The position numbers and the translations under genes were made by a program. Under the pieces are notes generated by a model that did not search any database, had not been told where the DNA came from, and saw nothing but the letters and a program-made list of their open reading frames with translations. Below are positions 6,865-7,223 of a stretch of 7,223 bases of DNA, in pieces; positions within the stretch are counted from its first letter, which is position 1; the number at the start of each line of letters is the position of its first letter. Source of the DNA: Desulfovibrio sp. (lineage in GTDB: Bacteria; Desulfobacterota; Desulfovibrionia; Desulfovibrionales; Desulfovibrionaceae); the NCBI GenBank assembly GCA_014804915.1, contig JAAUYW010000099.1, positions 1 to 7,223 on the forward strand, read 5' to 3'.

Positions 6865-7223
6865 CTATTTGCGGATCATCTGCCCATAGCGCAGCGCATC
6901 CTTCCGGGAAAGAATTGGCGCGGTAAAAGATAATTTCAGCCAGCCATCGCCGCACATCATTGAGCACACAATCACGCTCTCACCCGCCTTTTCAATGGCG
7001 TCATCATAACTTTTAATGGCAGCTATGCCCAACAGCTTCTCCCTTAAGCTACCTTGTAGAAAGTGGATGGTAAACGGCGCTCCTGAGTTGGCGGGCATTG
7101 CGTACTTGCCAAAATCCCGATCTTTGACTGCAAAGATATCATGCGCGGACTCCGGCTCTTCCAGAAAGACCGGCAGCCAGCCGGCCTTTTCAAGACCAGC
7201 CATGACATCCCGATATATGCCAG
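6865..7223 (-). CDS. Unrecognised protein, C-terminal part (cut by window edge)
   Basis: An open minus-strand frame enters from the right edge and ends with TAA at 6867-6865, giving 118 visible residues. I do not recognise the family. The visible part is a mix of short hydrophobic and charged stretches such as GWLPVFLEEPE, FTIHFLQGS and VIVCSMMCGDGWLKL, with no transmembrane helix or signal peptide. It suggests a small soluble alpha/beta protein or domain. The frame stays open to the edge, and reads GIYRDV before an ATG at 7203-7201. That ATG has only a weak GGGA four bases upstream, so the gene more likely starts outside the window. The alternative is a 112-residue protein starting at 7203. 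Overlapping frames on both strands look like shadows. Confidence 0.6.
   Translation of the reverse strand, partial: GIYRDVMAGLEKAGWLPVFLEEPESAHDIFAVKDRDFGKYAMPANSGAPFTIHFLQGSLREKLLGIAAIKSYDDAIEKAGESVIVCSMMCGDGWLKLSFTAPILSRKDALRYGQMIRK

Noticed and set aside
6647..6967. Overlapping open frames on both strands (minus 6647-6967 and plus 6657-6926)
   Set aside because: Both are Arg/Lys/Pro-rich without recognisable domains, overlap each other and the better right-hand gene, and span the inverted repeat. They look like chance frames.

Overview
This 7.2 kb window looks like an ordinary chromosomal segment of a Gram-negative bacterium with moderate G+C content. The evidence is a cleaved lipoprotein with a periplasmic-binding fold, a proteobacterial-style DnaK, and indirect tRNA amidation (GatCA). 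The overall flavour is that of a Desulfovibrio-like sulfate reducer (Desulfobacterota), but that assignment is an impression from protein style, not a proven match.

Layout. From position 1 to about 5350 every gene is on the minus strand, so reading runs right to left: a 2-hydroxyacid dehydrogenase (4419-5348), dnaK (2386-4293), a strong intrinsic terminator (2304-2336), then a tight three-gene unit. That unit is a large lipoprotein with a type I periplasmic-binding fold (766-2283), gatC (472-762), and gatA (461 and leftwards, cut by the window edge). A 141 bp intergenic region separates the dehydrogenase from a divergent plus-strand MscS-family mechanosensitive channel (5490-6650). About 214 bp without a credible gene follow. 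They hold a perfect 11 bp inverted repeat with a 27 nt loop. The right edge carries the 3' part of an unrecognised minus-strand gene (6865-7223).

How the genes relate. GatC and GatA belong to the GatCAB amidotransferase, which converts mischarged Glu-tRNA(Gln) and/or Asp-tRNA(Asn). The gatC start lies three bases after the lipoprotein stop, and the gatA ribosome binding site overlaps the gatC stop, so translation is probably coupled across the unit. dnaK stands alone, with no grpE, dnaJ or hrcA beside it here. The dehydrogenase and channel share only a divergent promoter region.

I see no mobile element, CRISPR array, rRNA or tRNA gene, or phage gene, and no clearly new biological system. The points most worth a second look are non-coding: the terminator 20 bp upstream of the lipoprotein start codon with a possible alternative pairing, the repeats upstream of dnaK, and the long hairpin at 6760-6808.
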